A DNA stretch of 64,000 nucleotides from assembly GCF_030817215.1 (NCBI RefSeq), contig NZ_JAUSZA010000001.1, positions 2,516,501 to 2,580,500 on the forward strand, read 5' to 3'. The stretch's first letter is position 1; each line of letters begins with the position of its first letter. The translations under genes and the position numbers were made by a program. Positions 17,210-26,900 of this stretch are shown here, piece after piece. The notes beneath the pieces were generated by a model, which made no database searches, was not told the DNA's origin, and saw nothing but the letters and a program-made list of their open reading frames with translations. This DNA is from Paenibacillus sp. V4I3 (GTDB lineage: Bacteria; Bacillota; Bacilli; Paenibacillales; NBRC-103111).

Positions 17210-18520
17210 ATGAATTGGATGTCTAAACGCAAGTCCATGTTTCTGCTCTTGGTTTCACTTCTAGTTCTTCTTAGTGCATGCAGCAGCAGCGGAGGAACGC
17301 AAAGCGCAGTAAAAAATGAAGCAGGTGGAAACAGCGGGAAAAAGGTTCAACTGCAAATGTGGTTTTGGCAGGGGGCATCATTTGAAAAGATTATACCAGA
17401 GTTTAACCGCACCCATCCGAACATCGAGATTATTCCACAGATTTATAAGTGGGAGGACGCCCATAAGAAGGTTTTAACGGCTATGTCGGCAGGTTCGGGG
17501 GCTCCGGACATTGCGATGATCGATATTTCACAGATGGACCAATTCTTGAAGTATCCTGATAAATTTTACGACCTGAACGAGTATGGAGCTAAGGATCTGT
17601 CCAAGGATTATCTGGATTGGAAATGGAAGCAAGGCAGCGTTGGCAGCAAGCAGCTTGGATTTCCTACGGACATCGGTCCGATGGTGCTTTACTACCGCCA
17701 AGATCTGTTCCAACAAGCCGGACTCCCTTCAGAGCCTAACGATGTTGCGGCCAAGATTAAGAATTGGGACGACTTCCTCGCTGCTGGCAAAACATTGAAG
17801 GAGAAAACAGGCGCCAGTATTTTATCCAACCCTTATGAATTATATGGCGCGATTCGCGACCAGGGCAATGAACTGTACTTTGATAAAGACGAGAATTTGA
17901 CAATGGATTCCAACCCGCAAATCAAGAAAGCGTTGGATTATTATAAGAAAGCCCGTGAAATGGGCATCGCTGGAGCTTATGACCAGAAAAATGCGCTGCA
18001 GGAGTACTCTGCCGCTCTGAATTCGGGCAAAATCGCTACGTACATCTCTGCCGCTTGGGGCAAAGGCCACGTCGAAACCCGCGCACCGGATACGAAGGGC
18101 AAATGGCGAGCAGCCAAAATTCCAGAGGGCACCGGCAACATGGGCGGTTCGTTCTTACTTATTCCGAAGGAAACGAAGAACGCCAAGGAAGCTTACACAG
18201 CTATTAGTTGGATGCTTTCACCCCAGCAGCAGTTAGAAGTATTCAAGATTTCAGGCAATTTCCCTTCGACTCCGTCGGTCTATGGCGATAAAGCGTTCAC
18301 AGAAGCGGGGTATGAATTCTGGGGCAACCAGAAGCTCGGCATCTTGTTCTCCGAGGTAGCCAAGGATGTGAAGGTGCAGCGTAAAGGACCTTTTTATCAA
18401 ACCGTGGAAGATATTATTAGCGATGGCATGCAGGCCGTTACGGTCGATAAGACCAAGGATCCTGACAAAGAATTCGCGGCCCTCATTGAGAAGGCCAAGA
18501 CTAAATTGAAAAACAAATAG
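17210..18520 (+). CDS. Sugar ABC importer, binding lipoprotein
   Basis: A 436-residue family 1 binding lipoprotein with lipobox LSAC (Cys24) and a Ser/Gly-rich tether. The mature part begins with KVQLQMWFWQG and carries the ISWMLSPQQQLEVFKISGN region typical of carbohydrate-binding proteins. It is followed after 13 bp by two MalF/MalG-type permease genes and so is the transport partner. No ATPase gene is present in the cluster, so it likely uses a shared MsmK/MsmX-type ATPase encoded elsewhere, as in related systems. AAGGGAG precedes ATG 17210. The sugar cannot be named. Confidence 0.92.
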   Translation: MNWMSKRKSMFLLLVSLLVLLSACSSSGGTQSAVKNEAGGNSGKKVQLQMWFWQGASFEKIIPEFNRTHPNIEIIPQIYKWEDAHKKVLTAMSAGSGAPDIAMIDISQMDQFLKYPDKFYDLNEYGAKDLSKDYLDWKWKQGSVGSKQLGFPTDIGPMVLYYRQDLFQQAGLPSEPNDVAAKIKNWDDFLAAGKTLKEKTGASILSNPYELYGAIRDQGNELYFDKDENLTMDSNPQIKKALDYYKKAREMGIAGAYDQKNALQEYSAALNSGKIATYISAAWGKGHVETRAPDTKGKWRAAKIPEGTGNMGGSFLLIPKETKNAKEAYTAISWMLSPQQQLEVFKISGNFPSTPSVYGDKAFTEAGYEFWGNQKLGILFSEVAKDVKVQRKGPFYQTVEDIISDGMQAVTVDKTKDPDKEFAALIEKAKTKLKNK

Positions 18521-18533
18521 GGATGTGGCTGCG

Positions 18534-19415
18534 ATGAGAGGGTTGAAGACGTATCTGGCGCCCTACCTGATGATATCTCCATTTTATATCTTGTTTATCG
18601 TATTCGGCTTGTTTCCGATCCTGTTCTCGCTGTACCTTGCTTTCCACTCGTGGGATGGGCTCGGGCCAATGGAGTTCGTGGGACTTCGCAATTTCCGTAA
18701 TTTGCTGACCGATGATCCAGACTTCTGGAAATCGGTCGGCAACACCTTCGTCATCTGGTTTTTTTCGACCTTACCGCAACTGTTTCTGGCACTGGTCGTT
18801 GCATTTCTGCTCAACGCCGCTTTCGTGCGGTTCAAGGACTTTTACCGAGCGGTCTATTTTCTGCCGAATATTACGTCGATTGTGGCTGTAGCCATTATCT
18901 TCGGGTCGTTTTTCGGCAGCCAATTCGGGCTGATTAATGGGCTGCTCCAGGTCGTTGGGCTGCCCCGGATTGAATGGATCAACGATCCGTTCTGGGTGAA
19001 GGTCGCCGTGTCGCTCATGGTCATTTGGCGGTGGACGGGCTACAATGCCATCATTTACTTGGCCGGGCTGCAGAGTATCCCGCATGACTTGTATGAAGCA
19101 GCTACGATTGACGGGGCTAGCCGGAAGCAGCAGTTTTTCAGCATTACGTTGCCGCTGTTGAAGCCAATCATTCTGTTCACTGTGATTCTTTCGACGATCG
19201 GCGGCATGCAGTTGTTTACCGAGCCCTTAATCCTCGTCGGCAATACCGGAGGGGCAACCAAAGGCGGGCTGACGCTGGTGCTGTATCTGTATAACCAAGC
19301 ATTCGGCAATCAGCTTTTCGGCTATGCTTCCGCTATCGCTTGGATGTTGTTTCTGATCATCGGTATTTTCTCCTTCTTGAATTGGAAATTCGTTTCGAGA
19401 GGGGAGGGTATCTGA
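18534..19415 (+). CDS. Sugar ABC importer, permease 1 (MalF type)
   Basis: A 293-residue membrane protein with six hydrophobic segments. Its cytoplasmic EAA loop, YEAATIDGASRKQQFFSI, should contact the ATPase. It starts PYLMISPFYILFIVFGLFP, as in UgpA/MalF-like carbohydrate permeases. ATG 18534 is used; an in-frame GTG at 18525 is an alternative, and neither has a strong ribosome binding site, suggesting coupling to the upstream gene. The stop codon overlaps the next start by one base (TGATG). Confidence 0.9.
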   Translation: MRGLKTYLAPYLMISPFYILFIVFGLFPILFSLYLAFHSWDGLGPMEFVGLRNFRNLLTDDPDFWKSVGNTFVIWFFSTLPQLFLALVVAFLLNAAFVRFKDFYRAVYFLPNITSIVAVAIIFGSFFGSQFGLINGLLQVVGLPRIEWINDPFWVKVAVSLMVIWRWTGYNAIIYLAGLQSIPHDLYEAATIDGASRKQQFFSITLPLLKPIILFTVILSTIGGMQLFTEPLILVGNTGGATKGGLTLVLYLYNQAFGNQLFGYASAIAWMLFLIIGIFSFLNWKFVSRGEGI

Positions 19416-20317
19416 TGAGCACGGAATCTTCCAAAGTAACGGTCAGTCGTCGAAGCAGAGACATTGTCGTAATCACGAAGACCCCAGCGAAGTCCTCATG
19501 GGCTTCAGGAACGATCCTTATTCACATCGGGATGCTGGCCGGATCTCTATTGTCGCTATTTCCATTTTATTGGCTGTTCGTGATGTCTACCGCAACGACT
19601 TCGGATATGTTCCGGTTTCCCCCGAGGTTTCTGCCTAGCGATCAGCTATTGGTTAATATCGGAAAGGTTATCGATCATGTCGGGTTTTTCCGGTCGTTTG
19701 GCAACAGCTTAATCGTGGCAGGTGTACACACGCTGCTGGTTTTGTTTTTTTGCTCGATGGCGGGCTTCGCCTTTGCCAAATTCCAATTTCCGGGCAAGCC
19801 GTTCCTGTTCTTCTTCCTGCTGATGACCATGATGGTGCCGCAGCAGCTGGGGCTAATCCCCCAGTTCATCATTATACAAAAGCTGGGCTGGATCAATGAC
19901 CTGAAAGCCTTGATCATCCCAGGTGCGGCGAGTGCGTTTGGCATCTTCTGGATGCGGCAGTATGCGGCCTCCGTGCTGCATGATGAGCTTATCAATGCAG
20001 GGCGCATTGACGGCTGTAACTCTTTCGATCTGTACTATCGCGTTGCGCTTCCAGTGCTTCGCCCCGCGCTAGCGACGCTCGGCATCATTACGTTCCTGAA
20101 TGCCTGGAATGATTATTTGTGGCCGCTCGTTGTCATCTCGGTACAGAACAAATTCACGATCCAGATGCTGATTGCCTCGATGAATGGAGTATATAGCACG
20201 GACTATTCTATGGTCATGGCCGCAACGCTGATGGCTACGGTACCTCTTATTATAGTGTTCTCAATCTTCAGTCGGCAGTTTATTGCCGGGCTTATGCAGG
20301 GGTCGGTGAAGGATTGA
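19415..20317 (+). CDS. Sugar ABC importer, permease 2 (MalG type)
   Basis: A 300-residue membrane protein with about six hydrophobic segments after a polar N-terminus of about 30 residues. The EAA-like loop is INAGRIDGCNSFDLYYRV, followed by LPVLRPALATLGIITFLNAWNDYLWP, typical of UgpE/MalG carbohydrate permeases. ATG 19415 has GGGGAGGG just upstream and overlaps the stop of permease 1; the longer open frame back to 19340 lies inside permease 1. It closes the operon and is followed by a terminator. Confidence 0.91.
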   Translation: MSTESSKVTVSRRSRDIVVITKTPAKSSWASGTILIHIGMLAGSLLSLFPFYWLFVMSTATTSDMFRFPPRFLPSDQLLVNIGKVIDHVGFFRSFGNSLIVAGVHTLLVLFFCSMAGFAFAKFQFPGKPFLFFFLLMTMMVPQQLGLIPQFIIIQKLGWINDLKALIIPGAASAFGIFWMRQYAASVLHDELINAGRIDGCNSFDLYYRVALPVLRPALATLGIITFLNAWNDYLWPLVVISVQNKFTIQMLIASMNGVYSTDYSMVMAATLMATVPLIIVFSIFSRQFIAGLMQGSVKD

Positions 20318-20372
20318 CAATCCGGTGAGCTTGGAAGCGAAAAGAAGGCAAGATAGAGCTGCTATTGCAGGA

Positions 20373-20423
20373 AGGAGCTGTCCTAAAAGCCATGAAAATG
20401 GCTGAGGGATAGCCTTTTTTTTG
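20373..20423 (+). terminator. Terminator of the sugar transport operon
   Basis: A long imperfect hairpin: AAGGAGCTGTCC pairs with GGGATAGCCTT and encloses a perfect AGCCAT-GAAA-ATGGCT tip, followed by a run of eight or nine T residues ending at 20423. Confidence 0.8.
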
Positions 20424-20515
20424 CGATTAATGCGTACAAACATTCGCCCATGGTGCTATACTAAAAAGTGACGAAAAAGATCGGTTGGAAATCGAAGTGG
20501 AAACATCATTATGAT

Positions 20516-20557
20516 AAAGTCTGCTTGGGCTTAATCGCTCAAACAGACTTTTTTTAT
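20516..20557 (+). terminator. Second terminator upstream of the Wadjet genes
   Basis: AAAGTCTGCTTGGGC (20516-20530) pairs with GCTCAAACAGACTTT (20537-20551) apart from one bulge or mismatch, followed by a T-run. The AAAGTCTG stem sequence recurs in the terminator at 28404, beyond the other end of the four-gene system. No gene is visible between the two terminators at 20373 and 20516. Confidence 0.75.
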
Positions 20558-20608
20558 TGGATGGAACTACTTCCCAATGGCCTATCAATCCTTCAACCTT
20601 TGAAATTT

Positions 20609-20617
20609 TGATATAAT
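20609..20617 (+). promoter_or_regulatory. Extended -10 promoter of the Wadjet operon
   Basis: TGATATAAT combines the TGn extension with a perfect TATAAT (20612-20617). The -35 region is poor, which extended -10 promoters tolerate. Transcription would start about 25 bases before jetD, giving a short leader with the AACTGGAG binding site. Confidence 0.55.
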
Positions 20618-20649
20618 AGGCATATATTCTCAAACTGGAGCAACCATAC

Positions 20650-21693
20650 ATGGATCCTATTTCCCAAATACGCACATATTTACAATCCTACAAGAAAAGC
20701 AAAGTTTCACTCTCAGACCTAGAGGACATATTTCAAGTACAGCCAACCGAAGAACAATTTGCTGATGCCATATTGGAGCTTGAGGCTGCGGGAATTCTTC
20801 AGATGGTTCAGAGTTCAGGCAGAACGAGGAAACAACTGTCTCTTGCCTATCAATATAACGTGCAGAAGAATCGTTTAATACAAGATACGCATAAGGAAAT
20901 CCATCGAGCCAGACTGCAACTGTATCCTTTAATAAACCTTGATGCCTACTATTCATTGAAATCTAGTATTTGGGAGGAAGATAAGCCTTATATTGAACAA
21001 ATCGATGCTTATTTGAAAAAGAATATGCTACCAAGCACTCCCGCACCGGAACCGGAGAGAAGCTTTGAACTTGTTGCTGATGAGAAATGGATAACGGAGA
21101 AGCATGGGAAAGAGCTGCTGATCCGAATCGGCTTATGGGATAAGCTGCTTATTCTCCCAGTGGATGATCCCTTGATGTTTGCGGTTAATCCATATGGCTT
21201 AACCAATGCAGTTCACAAGCATCTCATCGTTGAAAATAAAACGACCTATCAAGCGCTGCTGCAAGTTTTGCCGGATGCCCCGTTCGCAACGTTAATTTTT
21301 GGCGGCGGTTATCGAGTAACGAAAAGCATCGAACTGCTGCCGTTGCAGCTTCCGCTCAGAGACGCTTCGCATGAGTTCTATTATTTTGGTGATATAGATA
21401 AAGAAGGGATTTCCATATGGCATCTGTTCAATGAGCGGGTTCTCGACCTTTTCGGCAGTCCGGCGCAACCGGCGCTTCCCTTTTACAGAGCATGTCTGAG
21501 TAGGGATTTTACATACGGCAAAGAAAACCAGCGAGACAATGAGCAAGCTTTGCAAGCATTCATGTCTCATTTTACCGAGGATGAACAAATGAAAATCAAC
21601 CGCTGCTTAAAAGCCGGCGGTTACTTCCCGCAAGAAATATTACCTACATACGAGCTTTGTACGATTTGGAGGCACACAGCATGGATTACATAG
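20650..21693 (+). CDS. jetD: Wadjet system protein JetD (Toprim-type nuclease subunit)
   Basis: A 347-residue protein. The N-terminal half is helical with a winged-helix-like look. The C-terminal half carries a Toprim-type acidic set: Glu195 in LIVENKTTY, then Asp248, Asp250 and Glu252 in FGDIDKEGI. This pattern, with a downstream SMC-type operon, identifies JetD, a topoisomerase VI A-like subunit that cuts DNA in Wadjet systems studied elsewhere. It is the first gene of the operon, with AACTGGAG nine bases before the ATG. Its end overlaps jetA by 13 bases. In the best-studied (type I) systems jetD is last, so the gene order here is different. Family assignment is from motifs and context, not from a search. 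Confidence 0.85.
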   Translation: MDPISQIRTYLQSYKKSKVSLSDLEDIFQVQPTEEQFADAILELEAAGILQMVQSSGRTRKQLSLAYQYNVQKNRLIQDTHKEIHRARLQLYPLINLDAYYSLKSSIWEEDKPYIEQIDAYLKKNMLPSTPAPEPERSFELVADEKWITEKHGKELLIRIGLWDKLLILPVDDPLMFAVNPYGLTNAVHKHLIVENKTTYQALLQVLPDAPFATLIFGGGYRVTKSIELLPLQLPLRDASHEFYYFGDIDKEGISIWHLFNERVLDLFGSPAQPALPFYRACLSRDFTYGKENQRDNEQALQAFMSHFTEDEQMKINRCLKAGGYFPQEILPTYELCTIWRHTAWIT

Positions 21694-23207
21694 AAATTGG
21701 TCAGGTTGTTTCCGGGTTCCGGGAACGTATGACCAAGCTGGCACTTTTTGATCCTCTCTATGAGCTTCAGAGAAAGCGCCAAACAGATCAGCAAAATAAA
21801 CCGATAGATTTCATGGAGCTTGGGCTGCTGACGCTGCTTTACTTTTTTGAACAGAAGTTGATGCGAAACAATAAAGCGGGTGTCAAAGACTTAGCCGAGT
21901 TTCTTTTGAAAGTGACGGGGATCTTCATCGATTTAGACGATGTCGGATTTGAGGATCTGGCCAGGCAGATCACTCAAGTGTTTCGCCCGACGACAGGGAA
22001 GAAACGGGATTTTACGTTTATGAATTGGGAATCCGGTCAGAAGGAGCATATTTATATATCGATTCTGAAAGCGAATGCCTTCGACTTAAAAACGAATACG
22101 CAGTACTACACGCTCGACGAAGATGGGTTGGAGCTTATTTTTGCGACCAAGGAATTTTATACCGAATTTCAATTATCGATTCATCAGTTGGTGCTGCGCA
22201 AGCAATTGGAAAAGGGTGAGTTCGAAGGAGCATTACGGCAAATTAATGAAATGCGGATTGATGTGGAAGCTTTGCAGGAGCGGATGGTCAAGCTGGAGCA
22301 TGAATTGAAAAGAAACATTGTGTCGGAGGAAACGTTCGGACGTTATAAAGGTTTGTTGGAAGATATTTATTTGCGATTGCAAATGGAGAATGAAGAGTTC
22401 GAAGAACTACGGCAATTCGTCAAGGAGACCAAGGATCGCGTTCAGGCACAGACCGTTAGACAAGCAGATCAACGGCCTTATGAGTTAATTTTACGCATAT
22501 CCAATGAGCTGGAGAAGGTGCATGGCGAGCATTCGGATCTATTTCATCAGAGTATGGTGTTGAAATCACATGCATTGGGCGCAGCGCAAGAATCCTTATA
22601 TTATACTGGTTTGGACTCTTTTAATTTTGATCAGGATATTGCTTCCCTTATTTTTAGTACGCCATTGCCTTTGGAAACGATGAAAGGTGTGCTTGCCCCG
22701 TTCTTACCGGTTCAAGAGACGAAGATGTGGTCGCTTTTGACGGTGTGGGCTGAACAAAATATGCTGGAAGACGGAAGCGGGCAAGAGCGGGATGACAAGT
22801 TTCTGGAACTTGGCGGAGAAAGCGACGAATACCGGTACCAGACGATGCAGAAAAAGCTCTACAAGCTTCTGATGGAACAGCTGCTGCAAAGGATGGAAGA
22901 GCAGGGCCAAGTTGAATTGAAACCGTTTATTCAGCTGTTCGAAGAGAGCGACTATGCAAGACTGCTGGGCGAGAGAGCTTTCTATGATTTTTGGATTTAT
23001 CTGCATCAAAGAAGTCCCCTTCGGGCGGATGATAGAGATAAACAGCAGAATGAAGAGCAGGGGACGTTGCTGGAAGACATGTATATGCTTCTGGGAAGCC
23101 GCTGCTTGGTCATCATTGAGCAAAAGGAAATTATTAAGGTAAACGACAGGTTTAGCATACAGAATATGTTGATTTCGTGGGGAGAACAGGATGACAATTG
23201 GACTTGA
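21681..23207 (+). CDS. jetA: Wadjet system protein JetA (MukF/kleisin-like)
   Basis: A 508-residue protein with no signal or membrane segment. The N-terminal part (about 1-180) is a predicted winged-helix domain, followed by a charged coiled-coil stretch at about 185-265 (repeated EALQERMVKLEHEL-like heptads) and a C-terminal helical domain ending in an IIEQKEIIKVNDRF-type winged-helix segment. This build and its position between JetD and a small KITE-like protein fit JetA, the kleisin that bridges the SMC heads. ATG 21681 is chosen over the earlier in-frame ATG 21657 because TTGGAGG lies 8 bases upstream. It overlaps both neighbours, so the operon is tightly coupled. Confidence 0.82.
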   Translation: MDYIEIGQVVSGFRERMTKLALFDPLYELQRKRQTDQQNKPIDFMELGLLTLLYFFEQKLMRNNKAGVKDLAEFLLKVTGIFIDLDDVGFEDLARQITQVFRPTTGKKRDFTFMNWESGQKEHIYISILKANAFDLKTNTQYYTLDEDGLELIFATKEFYTEFQLSIHQLVLRKQLEKGEFEGALRQINEMRIDVEALQERMVKLEHELKRNIVSEETFGRYKGLLEDIYLRLQMENEEFEELRQFVKETKDRVQAQTVRQADQRPYELILRISNELEKVHGEHSDLFHQSMVLKSHALGAAQESLYYTGLDSFNFDQDIASLIFSTPLPLETMKGVLAPFLPVQETKMWSLLTVWAEQNMLEDGSGQERDDKFLELGGESDEYRYQTMQKKLYKLLMEQLLQRMEEQGQVELKPFIQLFEESDYARLLGERAFYDFWIYLHQRSPLRADDRDKQQNEEQGTLLEDMYMLLGSRCLVIIEQKEIIKVNDRFSIQNMLISWGEQDDNWT

Positions 23208-23952
23208 AAACGGGACAGTAATGAGGGCTTTTCGCATCTATACCTTGCTCGCTCGCGATAACGCGGTTGGCAAAGAATGGCTCCAAGAATACATGGCGGA
23301 CGATGTGGTGCGTGGGCTTGTGGATCAATTCGCGCGTGAAGTCGATTGCGTGACGATCATTGCCGGCGAACAGTTGTATATGATACCAGAGACACGGCTA
23401 TCGCCTTTTCATATGAACAACGAAGTGATTAAACGTACCTATCTGCGGGCGAATGCCGTGAATGCGGATCTTTATCTGATGTATGTCAGCATTATTGTGT
23501 TGATTGGGGCTTTTTATGACAGCTACCAAACCATGGAACCGACGAGAAGTTTTATCGGGATTGAAGAGTGGACGGCGCTTGTGAATGAGCGAATTGCGTT
23601 ATTGAAGACGCATCCTGAAGCTGAATTAAGAGAGATGGAGCAGGAGTTTTCCTATAACTGGACGGCTTTGATTGAAAAATGGAGTGCGATGGACGATATC
23701 AAGGAAACAGCTGCGAGGCAAAGCGGAAATACGATTAGCCGGGTTAGCTTCATGGATTCTGTCCGCAAGTTTCTGGTGGCGCAAGAGTTAGTGATCGATA
23801 TTGGCAACCAGGAAATTACGCTAACCGAAAAGGCCAAAGTGGTTGTACAGCGTTATTTTATGGAACTGGAATATAACCGCGGCATTCTGGAGTTTTTATA
23901 CCAAAGCGATTCGAATGAGGGGGAGGGAAGCGAAGATGCCAGCCATCTCTAA
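23191..23952 (+). CDS. jetB: Wadjet system protein JetB (MukE/KITE-like)
   Basis: A 253-residue, mostly helical acidic protein in the position and size range of JetB, the winged-helix KITE subunit that binds the kleisin JetA. Its C-terminal third has a winged-helix look (VRKFLVAQELVIDIGNQEI then LTEKAKVVVQRYF), as in MukE-like proteins. The ATG at 23191 overlaps the jetA stop by 17 bases with GGGGAGAACAGG before it, and the stop overlaps jetC by 17 bases. I identify it mainly by context; the sequence alone would be called hypothetical. Confidence 0.75.
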   Translation: MTIGLENGTVMRAFRIYTLLARDNAVGKEWLQEYMADDVVRGLVDQFAREVDCVTIIAGEQLYMIPETRLSPFHMNNEVIKRTYLRANAVNADLYLMYVSIIVLIGAFYDSYQTMEPTRSFIGIEEWTALVNERIALLKTHPEAELREMEQEFSYNWTALIEKWSAMDDIKETAARQSGNTISRVSFMDSVRKFLVAQELVIDIGNQEITLTEKAKVVVQRYFMELEYNRGILEFLYQSDSNEGEGSEDASHL

Positions 23953-26900
23953 AATACGGTTTACGAATGTGGTCTATGAGGATGGAAATAAGCGCTACAA
24001 CGACGAATTGTTTCATTTCGATGGGCATAATGGTGCGATTCTGTTGGAAAATGGAGGGGGCAAGACGGTTTTTATCCAGTCTGCCATTCAAGCCATTCTT
24101 CCGCATGCGGAACTTGCCGGACGTAAAATGAAGGATACGTTAAGTCTCGAAAACGGTCCTGCACATATCGCGATCGAGTGGATTCTGAGTGAACGGCCAC
24201 GGAGATATGTGGTCACTTGCGTTAGTTTGTTTTTGACAGCAACAGGGATAGATTCTTATCGGTATGTCTATGATTATCCGGAGCTTGATGCCGATGCCAT
24301 TGATCGGATTCCTTTCGTGAAGGAAAGTGCAGGCAGCCTTAGAGCAGCCGATAAAGGCGAAATCCATGATTATTACCACCAGATGACGTCGAAAAGAATG
24401 AACGCGAAGCTGCCTCCCTCGATTAAAGAATACAAGAAAGTATTGGAAAACGATTACCACATTATCGCATCAGAGTGGGATCGTATTGCGAAGATCAACA
24501 GCTCAGAGGGTGGTGTAGAGAGCTTTTTTGATGAATGTAAAACGACGAGCCAATTGTTCGATCGCTTGTTGATCCCAACGGTAGAAGATGCGATGGCCGG
24601 ATATGAACAAGGCGAGTTCGCGAATAATTTTGAAATGCACAGGGACAGCTTCAAAAAATATAAAGAATTAAAAGAAAAAATCGAAGAAAATAAGAAAATC
24701 CTCGTTGAGCTGGATGGCTATGTGCTTCATTTTGCCAAAATGGATGCCAAACAAATGGCCTATACAGCCGCTCAGTCTGAAACGAAGGCCTATTGGTTAT
24801 TAGTGAATGAGCAGAAAAATGAGGAAACCTCTAAGCTTTCACAATGGCACCGTCAAATGGCAGAATGCGACCAGCAGTTGCTGTTATTGGCTCGGAAGAA
24901 AGAATCCCTTCAGATTGCAAAGCAAAAACAAGAGCAATCCGCTTTGGAAACAAAGCTAAGATTGGTCGAGGAAGACGTTGAGCGAAAAGAGGCGCAAGTA
25001 CGAAGTGCTAAGCAGCACTACTATTCTCTGCGTCTGGCAGATTACAAGCAGCAGTGGACCTCTGCAGAAGAGCGCATGAATTATTTGCAGCGCGAACTTG
25101 ATCAATTCGGAAATACCGAGGAAGAGGATGTTCTACGGGAAGCTTGGATCAATAATGGCGGGCAAATTCGCAGTATTTACAGCAAGATGGAGCAAGAGTG
25201 GCAGGTGGAAGAAGAGAAACTCAGGCAGGAATTAGATGCTTATCAGAATAGGACGGCCTTAGAGGAAACGATTTTGAGAGATCTATCGAGCGAACTTGAG
25301 AAATTGAACAAGCAGCTCATTGAACATAGATCCATTGTGCAGGCTCGCGAGAAAGATAGGGACGTGCTTAGGATCAATGTTTTGGCAAATCCAGCAGTCG
25401 AGAGCATGGAAGGCAGTATGACGGATTGGATTCAGCGTTATCAGAAATTGGATGACAGCAATGTGCTGCTTGTGCAGAAGAACAAGGAATTGGCATTCGG
25501 TAAAGAGGAAAGCGGAAGAAAGCTGGACCGAGTTAGTGAAAACCTCAAGATCGCCTATGTGGAACGCGCCAGCTCAGAGCAAAATCTCGAAGCATTTAAA
25601 AAAGAACATCAATCCATACTTGCTGAAATTGCTGCGTACAGGTCTTCATGGGGAAGACTCTCATCCATTTATGAGAAGCAGAGTTCGATTGAAGAGCGGC
25701 TTAGGGAGGATTTGGAAAAGCTTCACTTGCAGAAGGAGGCTTACTTGCTGAAAGAGCGTCTGGCTTTCCGCTATATCGATGATTACAGCTACCAGCATAC
25801 ATTTTTTGCAGATACCTATGTGGCAGGCTTGGTGGATAAGTGGAGAAATCAGTTCGCGTTATTGGAGACAGGCATTGAATACTTGCAGGGCTTGGAGCTA
25901 ACGGAGCGGGCCATGACCCATCCTCTTTGGTCTGTCACTTTGATTACGACCGAAGATGAAGTTGAGTTAGTAGCGAGTAAGCTGCGGCAGTATGCGGAGG
26001 ATATGCAGTTCCCGATACAAGTCATCTCATCGCAGGAAGCATCGCGTCTTGCCAATATGGATAAACCAGTAGATGTGGATGATGTCGCTTGGGTTGAACC
26101 GCAGCATTGGCGCGATAATGCGGATGAAGCAGAATTTGTAAGCTGGAAGCAAACAATTTCCCGAAAAGGCGAAGAGGTCCTGACAGCACGTAAAGTAAAG
26201 GAAGGCGAATTGCAGCTTACTTCTGATCTACAAGCTTCTTTCAGTCGATTCATTGCTACATACCCGCTTGAGGTCGTACAAGAAATGGAAAGGCAAGTTG
26301 GACTTAAGCGCGAACAAGTGCGTGAATTAGAGAGCCAAGAGGATTCAATCAGGATATCGGTGCGACAGGCTGAGCAAACGATTCAGCAGCACAATACCAT
26401 CATTGACGAGCAAAAAGGTGAAATGGTTCAGCTTCAGCAATGGATTGAAAAAGGACGGACATATGTCGAGCTGGGGAAAGAAATCGACGTCTTAAACGGG
26501 GTCATCGATCAGCTTATTGAACAGGCAGAAGATCAGCAAAGCAAGTGGGATAGCATGCAGCGCTCTATGGAGCAAGTGAAGCAACTGATCGAATCGGCGA
26601 AGAATAGAATGAACTATTTGAGAACCGAGAAAGCGAGTCTTCAAAGTCAAGATCTGTATATAGAGATTGTGGATATACACCCGATTGAGGCGAATCATAG
26701 CTTAGATTGGTTAAAAACAGAAAGGAAGGATTTGCATCTCAAGTTAAATCGCATATCCCAAGGGCGTCAGCAGCTTGAAGCGGAGTGGAATCATGCCAAG
26801 ACCAGTAGAACAACGCTGGAGAAGGAGATGAGCAAGCTTCGACTGGAACAAGCGGACTTGGATTTGAATGAGGATCTTGCTTTCTCTGTGACCGGTGAGG

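Noticed and set aside
23843..23935. N-terminal extension of JetC in an open frame
   Set aside because: It overlaps jetB, has no ribosome binding site and no family similarity; ATG 23936 has GGGGGAGGG upstream and the protein family starts there.
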